Of a stretch of DNA of 64,000 nucleotides, positions 36,001 to 44,164 are shown one piece after another; the first letter of the stretch is position 1; every line of letters starts with the position of its first letter. A program made the translations under genes and the position numbers. Below the pieces are notes generated by a model. It did not search any database and was not told the DNA's origin. It saw nothing but the letters and a program-made list of their open reading frames with translations. This stretch comes from Stenotrophomonas maltophilia (lineage in GTDB: Bacteria > Pseudomonadota > Gammaproteobacteria > Xanthomonadales > Xanthomonadaceae): assembly GCA_002364755.1 (NCBI GenBank), contig DEZI01000005.1:115142-179141 (forward strand), in the 5' to 3' direction.

Positions 36001-36086
36001 GCAAGCTGCAGGCCAGCTACAACGAGACCGGCGACATCATCGGTACTCCGCGCCAGGTCAAGGCCGAAGTGGGCTTCCGCTTCTAA
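33027..36086 (+). CDS. TonB-dependent receptor, Oar-like, for glycan uptake
   Basis: Outer-membrane receptor of 1019 residues. A signal peptide ends near NVMAQ (about 32). A carboxypeptidase-regulatory-like domain follows (about 35-110; SLRGQVAGAQAGSEVTATN), then a TonB-box-like TNLDTVNVVAP, a plug domain (NFLEFADAVPGLIF, SLRGGATNSDGTNVYIDG) and a long beta barrel. The C-terminus VKAEVGFRF ends in the aromatic residue typical of barrel proteins. The start is the first of two ATGs, 9 bp after a GGAG site. Position next to a LacI regulator and GH144 gene suggests glucan import. Confidence 0.93.
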   Translation: MMHSTIRMPARRLLSTALVSCLMLAAAPNVMAQSANASLRGQVAGAQAGSEVTATNVATGTVRRGTVRADGTYSLMGLDPGTYDVVANGQSQKVTVTVASTSTLNFSEAAAGGTSGGSAATNLDTVNVVAPTLLQEVRTSEVGKTVSLQQIQTTPQVSRNFLEFADAVPGLIFTRDAKGNTSLRGGATNSDGTNVYIDGVGQKSYVKGGGVAGQSGSAGNPFPQLAIGEYKVISGNYKAEYGQVSSAAVTAATKSGTNEFKGEAFYRYTDEDMRAKTPAERQGGKDKMVSAEKEYGFALGGPIIQDKAHFFVTYEAKRFDLPVTIAPDGAVTSAAALLPAAGAAGLGPASQPFQQDLIFGKVDFEPTDNDRIELTFQDRDETQSQFSGQTSPEAGREVVNTDRRYALRWNHSGERFYNEMMVTHEDSFNNPTPLTLANGITYTAPDGTEDRTIVKIGGASALDSQVKGQKGWSIEDNLTLDGIQWAGDHTIKMGVKYKAIDLYASDAAQINPTFTYSLGDPDFPDGIPYKAQFVKPVTGVDGVSGEVRSKSKQYGVFIQDDWQVNDHLQVNLGLRWDYEVTPSYLDFVTPQAVVDAIYSQDPRAPAGQTYADSLALGGLDISNYISNGHNRKAFKDAWQPRLGFSYDINADEQHVIHGGAGRSYDRDLFDNLQLETTKLALPQPTIYFRNPATGACINGQAACYDWNPNLLNGIENLQALVGSTSNAGLEVDLLNNKLKAPYSDQFSLGMSNQIGDWLTDATIARTLSYDGFAFTLGNRYPTGQFFDDPRLCGGTEPGLSQAWSCNVPGFGSLIIGQQGIKTRATQVLLSAQKPFTNESGWGTSIAYTWTTARHNRDINEKYAFDRGLIEDYPTIRSNGAPRHRLVVTGSYAGFWGITFGGKITLATPTAVNDWYPIPQASGYDLPTPQAAVPNANGKFLLGGKIFGYRSVDLQATKTFKMPGDTEMYARIDIINVFNFDNFSTYNYVKTNGKLQASYNETGDIIGTPRQVKAEVGFRF

Positions 36087-36110
36087 GCAAGGACGTAGTG
36101 CTGCAACACC

Positions 36111-36140
36111 CCGATGCCGGTGGTCCGCCGCTGGCATCGG
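36111..36140. repeat. Inverted repeat after the TonB receptor gene
   Basis: CCGATGCC and GGCATCGG form an 8-bp stem around a GC-rich loop. A second stem involving CCGGCCC/GGGCCGG and ATGG/CCAT lies just beyond (about 36150-36180). No T-run follows, so these are not clear intrinsic terminators. Confidence 0.5.
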
Positions 36141-36238
36141 GACCTGGCAATGGCCGGCCCCCGGGCCGGTCCATTGTCCAGCCCCCTGCGCCGTACCGAT
36201 GACGGGGCAGGGGACTGGGCAATGGCAACAGTCCCGCG

Positions 36239-36260
36239 ACCACGCTGCGTGGTTTTTTTT
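36239..36260 (+). terminator. Terminator between the receptor and GH144 genes
   Basis: ACCACG/CGTGGT stem with a 3-nt loop followed by T8. It separates the lacI-receptor unit from the GH144-ABC operon and lies just before the second LacI-type operator. Confidence 0.85.
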
Positions 36261-36270
36261 GAGTTCGGTT

Positions 36271-36284
36271 TGTAAACGATTTCA
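36271..36284. promoter_or_regulatory. LacI-type operator upstream of the GH144 gene
   Basis: TGTAAACGATTTCA has the same 14-bp layout as the site at 31873-31886, with a TGTAAAC left half close to the ideal TGTAAGC. It lies 54 bp before the ATG of the GH144 gene. Likely bound by the local LacI regulator. Confidence 0.55.
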
Positions 36285-36337
36285 GGCTATTGGACGTTAT
36301 GCTTTCCGATCGATCAGTTTTCCGGAGGACCCGCGCC

Positions 36338-37942
36338 ATGCAGGCACGCCACCTGTTGACCGCCGCTGCGATGACCCTGGCCATCGCCGCCTGCAAACCG
36401 GCCCAGCAGGAGCCTGCAAAGCCCAAGCCGCCGGTGATCCTGCTGGAGGCCGACGCACCGCCGCGGCCGATGAAGCCGGAACTGCCGCCGCTGTTCGATG
36501 ACATCGAGCGCCGCACGTTCCAGTTCTTCTGGGACACCACCAACGAGCTCAACGGCCTGACCCCGGACCGCTTCCCGTCGCGTCCGTTCGCCAGCATCGC
36601 CTCGGTGGGCTTCGCCCTGACCGCGTACCCGATCGGCATCGAGAACGGCTGGGTTAGCCGCAACCAGGCGATCGACCGCACCCTGACCACGCTGAAATTC
36701 TTCCGCGACGTGCCGATGGGCCCGCAGCGTACCGGCAAGGCCGGCTACAAGGGCTTCTATTACCACTTCCTGGACATGCAGGAAGGCCGCCGCTACGACA
36801 GCTGGGTCGAGCTGTCCTCGGTGGATACCGCGCTGCTGATGATGGGCGTGCTGTTCGCCCAGTCGTACTACGACGGCGAGGACCCGCGCGAGAAGGAGAT
36901 CCGGCAGATCGCCGACCAGCTGTACAAGCAGGTCGACTGGCCGTGGCTGCAGCAGCGTGCGCCGCTGATCTCGATGGGCTGGTTCCCCGAGAGCGGCTTC
37001 ATCGACCATGACTGGATGGGCTACAACGAGGCGATGATGGTCTACATCCTCGCCCTGGGCTCGCCCAGCCACCCGGTCAGCCCGGATGCGTGGACGGTAT
37101 GGACGCGCACCTATGACAACGACTGGGGTGTCTACCAGGGCCAGGAATACCTGTCCTTCGGCCCGCTGTTCGGCCACCAGTACAGCCACGTCTGGATCGA
37201 TTTCCGCGACATCCAGGATGCCTACATGCGCGAGCGTGGCAGCACCTACTTCCTCAACAGTCGCTCGGCCGCGCTGGCCCACCGCGAATACGCCATCGCC
37301 AACCCGATGCAGTGGAAGGACTACGGCGAGAACGTGTGGGGCCTGACCGCCAGCGATGGCCCGCAGAACACCACCCAGGAATACCGTGGCGAGCAGCGCC
37401 AGTTCCGCCATTACTCCTCGCGCGGCGCCGGCCTGCGCGAAAACTTCGATGACGGCACCATCGCCCCGACCGCGGCGATCTCCTCGATCGTGTTCGCGCC
37501 CGAGGAAGTGATCCCGGCCACGCTGGAGATGCACAAGCGCTACGGCGACTACATCTATTCCAGCTACGGCTTCCTGGATTCGTTCAACCCGAGCTTCAAC
37601 TACGACATCCCGATCAAGACCGGCCGCATGGTGCCGGACCGCGGCTGGGTGGCCAGCGATTACATCGCCATCGACCAGGGCCCGATCCTGACGATGATCG
37701 CCAACTACCGCAACGACTTCGTCTGGGAAGTGATGAAGAAGAACCCGTACATCCGCAAGGGCCTGGAACGGGCCGGTTTCAGCGGTGGCTGGCTGGCCCC
37801 GGAAGGGTCGTTCCAGCCGCTGGTGCTGGAAAAGGATGAGAAGGCCGCGGCGGCACGTGCGGTCGGTATCGCAGAATCACGCGCGGCTGCCGCGCAGGAA
37901 CAGAAGAACAATGCCAACCGCAACACGGGCCAGGGGAAGTAA
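36338..37942 (+). CDS. GH144-type beta-1,2-glucanase-like lipoprotein
   Basis: Lipoprotein of 534 residues with lipobox AIAAC (Cys about 19). The bulk is the 'glycoamylase' (alpha/alpha)6 domain found in cyclic beta-1,2-glucan synthases and in GH144 beta-1,2-glucanases: TFQFFWDTTN, ELSSVDTALLMMGVLFAQ, GFIDHDWMGYNEAMMVYILALGSP (in two parts), YGDYIYSSYGFLDSFN and YIAIDQGPIL. It probably cleaves beta-1,2-glucan or its oligosaccharides at the periplasmic face. The ATG follows GGAGGA. It heads a tight operon with ABC import genes. Exo or endo action cannot be told. Confidence 0.88.
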   Translation: MQARHLLTAAAMTLAIAACKPAQQEPAKPKPPVILLEADAPPRPMKPELPPLFDDIERRTFQFFWDTTNELNGLTPDRFPSRPFASIASVGFALTAYPIGIENGWVSRNQAIDRTLTTLKFFRDVPMGPQRTGKAGYKGFYYHFLDMQEGRRYDSWVELSSVDTALLMMGVLFAQSYYDGEDPREKEIRQIADQLYKQVDWPWLQQRAPLISMGWFPESGFIDHDWMGYNEAMMVYILALGSPSHPVSPDAWTVWTRTYDNDWGVYQGQEYLSFGPLFGHQYSHVWIDFRDIQDAYMRERGSTYFLNSRSAALAHREYAIANPMQWKDYGENVWGLTASDGPQNTTQEYRGEQRQFRHYSSRGAGLRENFDDGTIAPTAAISSIVFAPEEVIPATLEMHKRYGDYIYSSYGFLDSFNPSFNYDIPIKTGRMVPDRGWVASDYIAIDQGPILTMIANYRNDFVWEVMKKNPYIRKGLERAGFSGGWLAPEGSFQPLVLEKDEKAAAARAVGIAESRAAAAQEQKNNANRNTGQGK

Positions 37943-37946
37943 CAAG

Positions 37947-39287
37947 GTGCACGATTGGATTGACCGCCTGCGACGCTGGGCCCTGCCTGCGATGGCCGCA
38001 CTGGCCATGGCCGGCTGCGCGCGCACCGAGCAGGGCACCACCACGGTCCGCTTCTGGGCCATGGGCCGCGAGGCCGAAGTGGTCAGCGAACTCATCCACG
38101 AGTTCGAGGCCGAGAACCCCGGCATCAAGGTGGATGTGCAGAACATTCCCTGGACGGCCGCGCACGAGAAGCTGCTGACCGCGTTCGCCGCCGACGGCCT
38201 GCCCGATGTCTGCCAGCTCGGCAACACGTGGGTGCCTGAGTTCGCCGAGCTCAACGCGCTGACTTCGCTGCAGCCGTTCGTGCAGCATTCGTCGGTGGTC
38301 GATCCGCAGGATTATTTCCAGGGCATCTGGGATACCAACGTGATCCACGGTGAGCTGGTAGGCGTGCCGTGGTACGTCGATACCCGCCTGATCTACTACC
38401 GCAAGGACCTGCTGGCGCAGGCCGGCTTCGACCATCCGCCGCGTACCTGGGCGGAGTGGGATGAGCAGATGGCCGCGATCAAGAAGATGCAGGGGCCAAG
38501 CCGCTATGCGGTGCTGATGCCGATCAACGAGTTCGAGCAGCAGCTGTCGCTGGCCCTGCAGCAGCCCGATCCGCTGCTGCGCGACGACGACACCCGCGGC
38601 AATTTCTCCAGCCCCGGTTTCCGTCGCACCCTGGCCTTCTACGGCAACATGTTCGAGCAGGGCTGGGCGCCGAAGATGTCAGAGACGCAGATCTCCAACG
38701 TCTGGGATGAATTCTTCCGCGGCTTCAACGTGTTCTACATCTCCGGCCCCTGGAACATCCGCGAGTTCAAGAAGCTGCAGCCCAAGGAACTGGAAGGGAA
38801 GTGGGGCACCGCCGCCCTGCCGGGCCCGGACGGTCCGGGCGCCGGCATCGCCGGTGGCACCAGCCTGGTGATCTTCCGCAAGTCGCAGCAGAAGGAAGCG
38901 TCGTGGAAGCTGATCGAGTTCCTGTCGCGCCCGGAAATCCAGGCCCGTTTCCATTCCATCATCGGTGACCTGCCGCCGCGCCGCAGCACCTGGAACGCTC
39001 CGTCTCTGGCCAACGATCCGCTGGCCGCCGCGTTCCGTGACCAGCTGGAGCGCGTCAAGCCCACGCCAAAGGTGCTCGAATGGGAGCGCATCGTGCAGGA
39101 AATGCGCATCGTCACCGAAAAGGTGGTGCGTGGCGGCATGCCGCAGGACAAGGCCGTGGAGGAGCTGGACCAGCGCGTGGACAAGGTGCTGGCCAAGCGC
39201 CGCTGGATGCATGAACAACAACGCCTGCAGCGCAGCGACGCCCCCTCGGGCTCGACCAGTGCAGTGGCGGCCGGGAGCCCGCAATGA
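37947..39287 (+). CDS. ABC sugar-binding lipoprotein
   Basis: Extracellular solute-binding protein family 1 (UgpB/MalE type), 446 residues. GTG start 4 bp after the GH144 stop. The N-terminus has a hydrophobic stretch ending in the lipobox MAGC. Typical features follow: TTVRFWAMGREAEVV, FEAENPGIKVDVQ, GLPDVCQLGNTWVPEF, VPWYVDTRLIYYRKDLL and AGGTSLVIFRKSQQKEAS. It should capture oligosaccharides released by the neighbouring hydrolases and deliver them to the two permeases. Confidence 0.93.
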   Translation: MHDWIDRLRRWALPAMAALAMAGCARTEQGTTTVRFWAMGREAEVVSELIHEFEAENPGIKVDVQNIPWTAAHEKLLTAFAADGLPDVCQLGNTWVPEFAELNALTSLQPFVQHSSVVDPQDYFQGIWDTNVIHGELVGVPWYVDTRLIYYRKDLLAQAGFDHPPRTWAEWDEQMAAIKKMQGPSRYAVLMPINEFEQQLSLALQQPDPLLRDDDTRGNFSSPGFRRTLAFYGNMFEQGWAPKMSETQISNVWDEFFRGFNVFYISGPWNIREFKKLQPKELEGKWGTAALPGPDGPGAGIAGGTSLVIFRKSQQKEASWKLIEFLSRPEIQARFHSIIGDLPPRRSTWNAPSLANDPLAAAFRDQLERVKPTPKVLEWERIVQEMRIVTEKVVRGGMPQDKAVEELDQRVDKVLAKRRWMHEQQRLQRSDAPSGSTSAVAAGSPQ

Positions 39288-40165
39288 AACGTTCGTCCCT
39301 CGCCGGCTGGATCTTCGCCGGCCCCTCGCTGATCGTGCTGGGCGTGTTCTTCGGCCTGCCGGTCGCCTCGGCGCTCGCCCTGAGCGTGACCGACTTCGAC
39401 CTGTACGCGCTGGCTGACGGCGCCAACCTGCGCTTCGTAGGGCTTGGCAACTACATCGACCTGCTGCAGACGCCGATGTTCTGGAAGTCTCTGTGGAACA
39501 CCACGTACTTCGTGGTGATCGGTGTCCCGCTGTCGATCAGTGTGTCGCTGGGCGCGGCGATGCTGCTCAATGCGCCGGCCGCCCGCTTCAAGGCGCTGTT
39601 CCGCACCGCGCTGTTCGCCCCGGTGGTGACTACCCTGGTTGCGGTGGCGGTGATCTGGCGGTACCTGTTCCATACCAGCTACGGCCTGGTGAACTACGGC
39701 CTGGGCCACATCGGCATCAGCCCGATCGACTGGCTGGGCGACCCGAACTGGGCGATGCCGACCATCATGCTGTTCGCCGTGTGGAAGAACTTCGGCTACA
39801 ACATGGTGATCTTCCTGGCCGGCCTGCAGGCCATCCCGCATGACCTGTACGAGGCCGCGCGCATCGATGGCGCCTCGCGCTGGAAGCAGTTCCTGCACAT
39901 CACCCTGCCGATGCTCGGCCCGGTGCTGCTGGTGGTCGGCGTCATTACCGTGTCCGGCTACTTCCAGCTGTTCGCCGAACCGTACGTCATGACCCGCGGC
40001 GACCCACTGCAGAGCACCGTCAGCGTGCTGTATTTCATGTTCGAGGAAGGCTTCAAGTGGTGGAACCTGGGACGCGCCTCTGCCGTGGCGTTCCTGCTGT
40101 TCCTGATCATCCTGGCGGTGACCACCGTGATGCTGCGTTTCGGCCGCAAGAGGCAGTTGGTATGA
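39284..40165 (+). CDS. ABC sugar permease, MalF/UgpA type
   Basis: Inner-membrane permease of 293 residues with six hydrophobic helices and the ATPase-coupling EAA loop YEAARIDGASRWKQFLHITLP. It overlaps the binding protein gene (ATGA) and the second permease gene (4 bp). A partner of the binding protein; no ATP-binding subunit is encoded nearby. Confidence 0.95.
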   Translation: MKRSSLAGWIFAGPSLIVLGVFFGLPVASALALSVTDFDLYALADGANLRFVGLGNYIDLLQTPMFWKSLWNTTYFVVIGVPLSISVSLGAAMLLNAPAARFKALFRTALFAPVVTTLVAVAVIWRYLFHTSYGLVNYGLGHIGISPIDWLGDPNWAMPTIMLFAVWKNFGYNMVIFLAGLQAIPHDLYEAARIDGASRWKQFLHITLPMLGPVLLVVGVITVSGYFQLFAEPYVMTRGDPLQSTVSVLYFMFEEGFKWWNLGRASAVAFLLFLIILAVTTVMLRFGRKRQLV

Positions 40166-40998
40166 GTCGTGAGATCGGCCAGTCGCGCTGGCACCCGTGG
40201 ATGATCAATGGCGCGTTGCTGGTGCTGGCCCTGGTCAGCCTGGCACCGCTGTTGTGGATGCTCTCGGTGTCGTTCATGCCGCAGGGTGAGGCGACCCATT
40301 TCCCGCCTCCGCTGCTGCCTTCGCACGTCACCACCCACAACTACACCGAGCTGTTCGCGCGCACCGGCATGGGCGGCAACTTCGCCAACAGCCTGCTGGT
40401 ATCGGTGGCGATCACCTTCGGTTCGCTGCTGCTCAACACCATGGCCGGCTATGCGTTCGCCAAGCTGAACTTCGTCGGCCGTGAACGCCTGTTCCAGGTG
40501 CTGATGGCCGCGCTGGTGATCCCGGCGCAGGTGGCGATGCTGCCGCTGTTCCTGCTGATGAAGCAGCTGGGCCTGGTCAACAGCTTCGGCGGCGTGATCG
40601 TGCCGGCGCTGGCCAGCGTGTTCGGCATCTTCCTGGTGCGCCAGTACGCCCGTTCCATCCCGGACGAGCTGCTGGAAGCAGCCCGCATCGACGGGGCAGG
40701 GGAGCTGCGCATCTTCTTCCAGATCGTGCTGCCGATGCTCAAGCCGGTGCTGGTGACCCTGGCGATCTTTACGTTCATGGGCGCGTGGAACGATTTCATG
40801 TGGCCGCTGATCGTCTTGACCGACCAGGAGCACTACACTTTGCCGGTGGCGCTGGCCACCCTCTCGCGCGAGCACATCATGGACGTGGAAATGATGATGG
40901 CCGGCGCGGTGGTCACCGTGGTTCCGGTGCTGGCCCTGTTCCTGGTCCTGCAGCGGTACTACATCCAAGGTCTGTTGCTGGGGAGCGTCAAGGGATGA
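40162..40998 (+). CDS. ABC sugar permease, MalG/UgpE type
   Basis: Second permease, 278 residues, six helices, EAA loop LEAARIDGAGELRIFFQIVLP and the conserved GAWNDFMWPLIV. Its ATG overlaps the first permease stop, and its own stop overlaps the next gene's ATG. With the binding protein it forms a CUT1-type importer that must borrow an ATPase from elsewhere in the genome. Confidence 0.95.
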   Translation: MSREIGQSRWHPWMINGALLVLALVSLAPLLWMLSVSFMPQGEATHFPPPLLPSHVTTHNYTELFARTGMGGNFANSLLVSVAITFGSLLLNTMAGYAFAKLNFVGRERLFQVLMAALVIPAQVAMLPLFLLMKQLGLVNSFGGVIVPALASVFGIFLVRQYARSIPDELLEAARIDGAGELRIFFQIVLPMLKPVLVTLAIFTFMGAWNDFMWPLIVLTDQEHYTLPVALATLSREHIMDVEMMMAGAVVTVVPVLALFLVLQRYYIQGLLLGSVKG

Positions 40999-43900
40999 AG
41001 CGAGCGATCGCCGTTGGATTGGGCCTGTTGTGGACCTCCCTGGCGATTGCCGCACCACCGGCGCTGCCGGCGCCCAAGGTGCTGGATGACTTCGACGACC
41101 TCAACGCGTGGAAGCTGGTGCTGTCCGACCAGGTCAGCGGTTCGCTGCGGTCGGTCAGCGGCGCCGGCGGCGGCCGCGCGCTGTGCCTGGATTACGACTT
41201 CCACAAGGTGTCGGGCTATGTGGGCATCCGTCGTGCACTGAACATCGACTACCCGGCCAATTACCGGTTCGGGTTCCAGCTGCGCGGTGATTCCCCGCGC
41301 AACGACCTGCAGTTCAAGCTGATCGATGCCAGCGGCGACAACGTCTGGTGGGTCAACCGCCCCGGCTACAGCTTCAACAAGGCCTGGACCCCGGTCGAGT
41401 ACCGCCGCCGGCAGATCGACAAGGCGTGGGGGCCGTCGGCCGAAAAAGAGATGGCGCGCAGCGCCGCGGTCGAGTTCACCATCTACAGCAAGGTCGGTGG
41501 CCGCGGCACGGTGTGCTTCGACAAGCTGACCCTGCAGGGCCTGCCGCCGCAGGACGACTCGGCGCTGGTGCCGTCGGTGATCGCCGATACGGCCACCGCG
41601 TTGCAGGACCGCATGATCGACGGCAAGAGCGATACGTTCTGGGTCAGCGGCGGGGTCAAGCAGCAGACCATCAGCCTGGACCTGCACAAGAGCCGCGAGA
41701 TCGGCGGTGCGGTGATCGACTGGCTGCCCGACCTGGAGGCGACCCGTTACGTCGTGCGCACCTCCGAGGACGGCCGCGACTGGCGCACCGTGCGCGAGGT
41801 CATCGGTGGCGGTGGCGGTCGCGACTGGCTGGCGCTGCCCGATACCGATGCGCGCTATGTGCGCTTTGACCTGGAAGACGGACCGAACTGGCGCTATGGC
41901 ATCCGCGATATCGCGCTGAAGCCGCTGGCGTTCGCGGCGACGCCCAATGCTTTCCTGTCCTCGGTCGCCGCCGACCTGCCGCGCGGTGCGCTGCCGCGTG
42001 CCTACGTCGGGGAGCAGCCGTACTGGACCCTGCTTGGCCTCGATGGTGGCCAGGAGCAGGCCCTCATCAGCGAGGATGGCGCGCTGGAGCCCGCCAAGGG
42101 CAGCTTCAGCATCGAGCCGTTCATCCGCCTTGACGGCAAGCTGCTGGACTGGTCCAGCGTGGCCGCCACGCAGTCGCTGCAGGACCGTTACCTGCCCATC
42201 GCCACGGTCGACTGGGTGCATGAGAAGGCCGGCCTGTCGGTGACCAGCTTCGTGCAGGGCACGCCCGACCGCGCCCAGCTGATCGGCCGTTACCGCCTGA
42301 GCAACCCGGACAAGGTCGCCCACGAATACACCCTGGCGCTGGCGATCCGCCCTTGGCAGGTCAACCCGCCGACCCAGTTCCTCAACACCACCGGCGGCTA
42401 CAGCCGCATCGAAGCGCTGGACGTGGGCGATCAGCTGGTGCGGGTGAACGGCGAGCCGCGCATCTACCCGCTGCAGGCCCCGGACGCCCGCTTCGCCACC
42501 ACGTTCGATGGCAAGCTCGATGCGATGCACCTGGCGTCGGGCAAGTTCCCCGCAACGACCGCGGTGAAGGATTCCACCGGCCTGGCGTCCGGCGCCCTGC
42601 TGTACACGATCAAGCTCGAGCCCGGGCAGAGCCGCGAGGTGGCCGTGGTGCTGCCGCAGACCGGCGGCTGGAAGCCGCAGGCGCTGGACGTGGCCAAGGC
42701 GCAGCAGCAGGTCGCGGCGATGTGGCGCGACAAGCTGGGCGTGGTCGCCCTGCAGGTGCCGGCAGCAGGCCAGCCGCTGGTGGAAACTCTGCGGACCGCG
42801 GTGGCGCACATGCTGATCTCGCGCGTCGGCCCGCGCCTGCAGCCGGGCACGCGTTCGTATGCGCGCAGCTGGATCCGCGATGGCGCGATGATTTCCGAAG
42901 GCCTGCTGCGCATGGGCCGCAGCGATGCCGTGCGCGATTACGTCACCTGGTATGCGCCGTTCCAGTTCGATAACGGCAAGGTGCCGTGCTGCGTCGATGC
43001 CCGCGGCAGTGACCCGGTGCCGGAGAACGACAGCCACGGCGAACTGATCTACAACATCGCCGAGTACTGGCGCTACACCGGCGACGGCACCTTCCTGGAG
43101 CTGATGTGGCCGCACGTGCAGGGCGCCTACAGCTACATGGAGCAGCTGCGCGCCAGCGAGCGCACCGAAGAGAACCGCGCGCGCAATCCCGCCTTCTACG
43201 GGATGATGCCGGCTTCGATCAGCCACGAAGGCTATTCGGCCAAGCCGATGCACTCGTACTGGGACAACTTCTGGGCGCTGCGCGGCTACAAGGATGCCGC
43301 GCAGGTGGCGGCCCAGCTGGGCAAGCTCGAAGCCATGCAGATCAGCGAGTCGCGCGATCAGTTCCGCGACGACCTGCAGGCCTCGTTGCTGTCGGCCATG
43401 CAGCAGCACAGGATCGACTACCTGCCCGGTTCCGCCGAGCTGGGTGATTTCGATGCCACCTCCACCACCATCGCACTGGCGCCGGGTGGTGAGCAGGGTC
43501 GGCTGCCGCAGGAAGCGCTGGAGGCGACCTTCGAACGCTACTGGGCCGAGTTCGTCGCGCGCCGCGATGGCAAGCGCGAATGGAAGGACTACACGCCTTA
43601 CGAGTGGCGCAACGTGGCGGCCTTCGTGCGCCTGGGCTGGCGCGACCGTGCCTGGCAGGCCACCCAGTTCTTCTTCAAGGACCGCGCACCGCAGGCCTGG
43701 AACCAGTGGGCCGAAGTGGTCTCGCGCACGCCGCGCAAGCCGTTCTTCGTCGGTGACCTGCCGCATGCCTGGGTGGCCTCTGACTTCGTGCGCTCGGCGC
43801 TGGACATGTTCGCCTACAACCGCGACGCCGATGAGGCGCTGGTGCTGGCCGCCGGCATTCCCACCGCCTGGTTCCAGGGGGATGGCATCGCGGTACAGGG

Positions 43901-44162
43901 CCTGCGCACGCCGCAGGGCCAGCTGAACTACCGCCTGCAGCGCAGTGACAAGCAGCTGGTGCTGGACCTGCAGCCGGGCCTGGTGCCGCCGCCGGGTGGC
44001 GTCGCGCTGCCGTGGCCCTACAGCGGCGAACCGGGTGCGGCCACCATCAATGGCGAGCCGGCCGAATGGAGCAACCGCGAACTGCGCGTGCACCAGCTGC
44101 CGGCACGGATCGAGATCGACGTGCCTGGCGCGGTGCGTCGCGCAGAACGCAAGGGGCAGTAA
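40995..44162 (+). CDS. Secreted discoidin-like and (alpha/alpha)6 glycosidase-like protein
   Basis: Protein of 1055 residues with a signal peptide (MKRAIAVGLGLLWTSLAIA). An N-terminal galactose-binding-like beta domain (about 25-195) is followed by an F5/8 type C (discoidin) domain (about 200-320; DGKSDTFWVSG, SEDGRDWRTVREV, ARYVRFDLED), a beta-sandwich linker, and a catalytic-looking (alpha/alpha)6 barrel (about 590-960) with SYARSWIRDGAMISEGLLR, ENDSHGELIYNIAEYW and MHSYWDNFWALRGY. Acidic residues in RDG and ENDSHGE are candidate catalytic groups. I do not recognise a characterised GH family. Likely acts on the same glucan as the GH144 enzyme. Confidence 0.8.
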   Translation: MKRAIAVGLGLLWTSLAIAAPPALPAPKVLDDFDDLNAWKLVLSDQVSGSLRSVSGAGGGRALCLDYDFHKVSGYVGIRRALNIDYPANYRFGFQLRGDSPRNDLQFKLIDASGDNVWWVNRPGYSFNKAWTPVEYRRRQIDKAWGPSAEKEMARSAAVEFTIYSKVGGRGTVCFDKLTLQGLPPQDDSALVPSVIADTATALQDRMIDGKSDTFWVSGGVKQQTISLDLHKSREIGGAVIDWLPDLEATRYVVRTSEDGRDWRTVREVIGGGGGRDWLALPDTDARYVRFDLEDGPNWRYGIRDIALKPLAFAATPNAFLSSVAADLPRGALPRAYVGEQPYWTLLGLDGGQEQALISEDGALEPAKGSFSIEPFIRLDGKLLDWSSVAATQSLQDRYLPIATVDWVHEKAGLSVTSFVQGTPDRAQLIGRYRLSNPDKVAHEYTLALAIRPWQVNPPTQFLNTTGGYSRIEALDVGDQLVRVNGEPRIYPLQAPDARFATTFDGKLDAMHLASGKFPATTAVKDSTGLASGALLYTIKLEPGQSREVAVVLPQTGGWKPQALDVAKAQQQVAAMWRDKLGVVALQVPAAGQPLVETLRTAVAHMLISRVGPRLQPGTRSYARSWIRDGAMISEGLLRMGRSDAVRDYVTWYAPFQFDNGKVPCCVDARGSDPVPENDSHGELIYNIAEYWRYTGDGTFLELMWPHVQGAYSYMEQLRASERTEENRARNPAFYGMMPASISHEGYSAKPMHSYWDNFWALRGYKDAAQVAAQLGKLEAMQISESRDQFRDDLQASLLSAMQQHRIDYLPGSAELGDFDATSTTIALAPGGEQGRLPQEALEATFERYWAEFVARRDGKREWKDYTPYEWRNVAAFVRLGWRDRAWQATQFFFKDRAPQAWNQWAEVVSRTPRKPFFVGDLPHAWVASDFVRSALDMFAYNRDADEALVLAAGIPTAWFQGDGIAVQGLRTPQGQLNYRLQRSDKQLVLDLQPGLVPPPGGVALPWPYSGEPGAATINGEPAEWSNRELRVHQLPARIEIDVPGAVRRAERKGQ

Positions 44163-44164
44163 GC

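Noticed and set aside
32622..36137. Minus-strand frame of 1171 codons opposite the TonB receptor gene
   Set aside because: Shadow frame with no domain; the plus-strand receptor has signal peptide, plug and barrel features.
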